Below are positions 61,990 through 64,000 of a DNA stretch of 64,000 nucleotides, one piece after another (position 1 is the first letter of the stretch; each line of letters starts with the position of its first letter). The notes under the pieces were generated by a model. It ran no database searches and was not told the DNA's origin. It worked only from the letters and a program-made list of their open reading frames with translations. The stretch spans positions 2,294,001-2,358,000 of the forward strand of contig NZ_CP075682.1 in NCBI RefSeq assembly GCF_018603435.1, given 5' to 3'. This DNA comes from Chryseobacterium sp. ZHDP1. GTDB taxonomy: Bacteria > Bacteroidota > Bacteroidia > Flavobacteriales > Weeksellaceae. A program made the position numbers and the translations under genes.

Positions 61990-62131
61990 TAAATAATATT
62001 AAATTGTTTAAAACCAAACAGCTATGCCCACATTTCCATAACTCTTAATTGTAGTAGATTTTGCTTTATCTCTGGCAAATTCCGGATCCTGATTTTATTC
62101 TGAGTAAAACCATATTCATATTCCCTTCACA

Positions 62132-64000
62132 ATGCTTAAAAAATTACTCTTTTCTATTTTTATATTCTTTTCCGGTTTCGTGTTTTCACAGGAAGATTGT
62201 ATTTCCGCCATTACAGTCTGCGGAAATTCAGGTATAAATTATACTCCCGTAGGAATAGGAAACATCAATGAAACTCTGGGAGGATGTCTCTCATACGAAA
62301 ATCATTCAGTTTGGTATAAATTTACAATAGCTACCAGCGGAACCCTTACTTTTGATCTGGTTCCCACAGGACCGGTAGATTATGACTGGGCGATTTACGG
62401 ACCGAATGTAACCTGTTCCACCAGAGGAACTCCGGTAAGATGTAATGCTTCAGGATATTACGTTAATACCGGAATGAACATGACCAATACCAACACTTCA
62501 TCCGGTGCCGGAAATACAGATCCTTATTGTAAATACATGGATGTTTTGGCAGGACAGACGTATTACTTGTATATAGATAACTGGTCTCCGTCGGTTTACA
62601 CTTTTAATCTAACCTGGGGCGGAACTGCAACTTTTGTTTCACCTTTTACCAATTCAACACTTGCACCCAACCCTTTTGTTCCTCCCGGAAACCCCGGACC
62701 TACTCCAGGCTCTCCGAGAGAAATAAATATCTGCGGAAGTTCTGCAACTTTTAATTTCAGTACATTATCTCCCGGGATACTAAACGGAAATTCTAATTTT
62801 TTCGTTTCATATTATAGCACAGCAAACAATGCCGCAACAGGAAGCAACCCGATCACAGCACCTATTACTATAAATACAGGTAATACCTATTATTATAATA
62901 TAAGCTATCAGGATCCTAACAATCCTAACAATTCCATCAATTCCTGCAAACAGACAAATGCCATAGTTTTTAAAGACAAAAGTTTAACTGCATCTATTAC
63001 TGCATCTGCAACAAAACTCTGCCCAGGCGGAAATATTACGCTAACATCAAGTAACGCTACCGGAAACACATGGTCTACAGGAGCTACAACCCAGTCTATC
63101 ACGGTAAATACACCAGGGACCTACACCCTAACCAGCAGCAACGGAGTTTGCACAAGCCCACAAGCTTCGGTTACCATCACTCAGGACACAGATCCGAATG
63201 TGCAGATCACAGGAAATCTGACATTGTGTGAAAATACTTCCACGACACTTACCGCAACCTCAACCGGAATAGGAAACACCTATTTATGGTCTACAGGAGC
63301 TACCACTCCTACAATTACTGTAACCACACCGGGAACATACACCGTAACAGTGAAAACTCCGGCAAACTGCCAATATCCTAAATCTGTAACCTTCGTACAG
63401 GGAACTGTTCCCGTTGCTCAGAATGCCACTTTAACCAACTGCTCCAGTACAAGCACAGCAGTTTTTAATTTAACAACAGCTCAGCCTAACATCAGCACGA
63501 CTTCGGGAGTTACTTTTGATTATTATGTAAATCAGGCAGATGCCATTGCCGGAAATACAAATACCATCGCAACTCCGACCGCTTACACATCAGGAAATGC
63601 AACAATTTATGTAAGAGTAAAAACTGCAACGTGTTCAAAAGTCGTTTCGCTTCAGCTCAATGTAACTCAGCTTGCATCTCCTACAATCACCAGCTCATCT
63701 TCAACGATCTGTTTCGGTGGAAATGTAACACTCACATCAAGTGTTCCGAACGGAAATACATGGTCTACCGGAGCGACAACGCAATCTATTACGGTTACAT
63801 CCGGAGGAACTTATTCCTTAACCAACACCAACGGAACATGTACAAGCGCACCGGTTTCAGTAACATTAACCGCAGAAAGTGATCCTAATCCTCAGATTAC
63901 AGGAAATTTAATTGTATGTGGATCTCCGACAACACTTACAGCAACCTCAACCGGAACAGGAAACACCTATTCATGGTCTACAGGTGCCATAGGAAATTCA
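62132..64000 (+). CDS. Large repetitive adhesin-like secreted protein (3' end beyond window)
   Basis: The frame from ATG 62132 is open to the window end (623 codons seen). A signal peptide (LKKLLFSIFIFFSGFVFSQ) is followed by an N-terminal beta domain (CISAITVCGNSG to YLYIDNWSPSVYTFNLTWGG, about 22-170) and a Pro-rich linker. After that come repeated Ig/PKD-like units of about 100-115 residues with GNTWSTGATTQSITV, PGTYTLT, ITGNL-LC and TLTATSTGxGNTY motifs, conserved at DNA level too. Such proteins usually end with a type B sorting domain and act in gliding or adhesion; that end is not visible here. Confidence 0.85.
   Translation, partial: MLKKLLFSIFIFFSGFVFSQEDCISAITVCGNSGINYTPVGIGNINETLGGCLSYENHSVWYKFTIATSGTLTFDLVPTGPVDYDWAIYGPNVTCSTRGTPVRCNASGYYVNTGMNMTNTNTSSGAGNTDPYCKYMDVLAGQTYYLYIDNWSPSVYTFNLTWGGTATFVSPFTNSTLAPNPFVPPGNPGPTPGSPREINICGSSATFNFSTLSPGILNGNSNFFVSYYSTANNAATGSNPITAPITINTGNTYYYNISYQDPNNPNNSINSCKQTNAIVFKDKSLTASITASATKLCPGGNITLTSSNATGNTWSTGATTQSITVNTPGTYTLTSSNGVCTSPQASVTITQDTDPNVQITGNLTLCENTSTTLTATSTGIGNTYLWSTGATTPTITVTTPGTYTVTVKTPANCQYPKSVTFVQGTVPVAQNATLTNCSSTSTAVFNLTTAQPNISTTSGVTFDYYVNQADAIAGNTNTIATPTAYTSGNATIYVRVKTATCSKVVSLQLNVTQLASPTITSSSSTICFGGNVTLTSSVPNGNTWSTGATTQSITVTSGGTYSLTNTNGTCTSAPVSVTLTAESDPNPQITGNLIVCGSPTTLTATSTGTGNTYSWSTGAIGNS

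Noticed and set aside
62908..63882. Short frames on either strand inside the adhesin-like gene
   Set aside because: They are shadows of the long open frame that starts at 62132.
1..64000. CRISPR arrays, insertion sequences, prophage genes
   Set aside because: No regularly spaced direct repeats with unique spacers, no transposase and no phage structural genes were seen; the tandem repeats found have no spacers.

Overview
The window is a chromosomal segment of an AT-rich member of Bacteroidota, most probably family Weeksellaceae and close to Chryseobacterium. The reasons are the promoter type (-7 TAnnTTTG, often with TTTG 19-20 nt upstream, and no Shine-Dalgarno signals), type IX secretion sorting domains, DUF4919/DUF5777/DUF3467/DUF4394 proteins, and the gene order of the rpsU-to-rpoC block. 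The genus is an inference; no 16S gene is present.

Layout. 1-14 kb is an ordinary mosaic: the end of an MFS transporter, a DUF4919 protein, a methyltransferase, a CPBP protease, an ABC exporter, truA, lpxK overlapping a purine nucleoside phosphorylase, a thioredoxin-like lipoprotein, dinB, a cytoplasmic alpha-amylase and a carboxylesterase. The gaps between them carry several families of intergenic inverted repeats, one nested multi-hairpin element and a 42-bp tandem repeat. 14-18 kb holds two divergent regulator/enzyme pairs (AraC/alcohol dehydrogenase and HxlR/NmrA); the second has two abutting TACTT-N6-AAGTA operators over its promoters. 18-20 kb has a secreted phosphodiesterase and a 59-residue membrane protein.

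19.8-29.7 kb, all on the minus strand, holds two export-oriented modules. One is a probable operon: DUF5777 barrel, haem c lipoprotein, YceI protein, ankyrin protein, and a DOMON protein with a type IX sorting tail. A Crp/Fnr-type regulator lies directly upstream, and a near-perfect TGTGA-N6-TCAC site sits at about -41 of the predicted start. The other is a BNR-repeat type IX cargo protein, a lipoprotein, a membrane-anchored protein and a TonB-dependent receptor.

29.9-61.8 kb is the housekeeping block rpsU-xerC-raiA-tRNAs-tuf-tRNA(Trp)-secE-nusG-rplKAJL-rpoBC-DUF3467. Its order and strand are kept, but it is opened at three places. A metal-type RND efflux operon with its two-component system, plus a DUF4394 lipoprotein, lies between the tRNAs and tuf. 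A lipoprotein lies between nusG and rplK. Two surface-type proteins lie between rplL and rpoB. Terminators sit at the junctions, and consensus promoters restart rplKAJL, rpoBC, the tRNA array and rpsU. The Thr-Tyr-Gly tRNA trio is tandemly duplicated with a 424-bp period, and each copy has an internal promoter before tRNA-Gly. The window ends inside a large repetitive adhesin-like gene.

The best candidates for under-described biology are the Crp-linked DOMON/cytochrome operon, the insulated insertions in the ribosomal/RNA polymerase block, the twin HxlR operator, the PmrA-like box before the RND operon, and the multi-hairpin intergenic elements.
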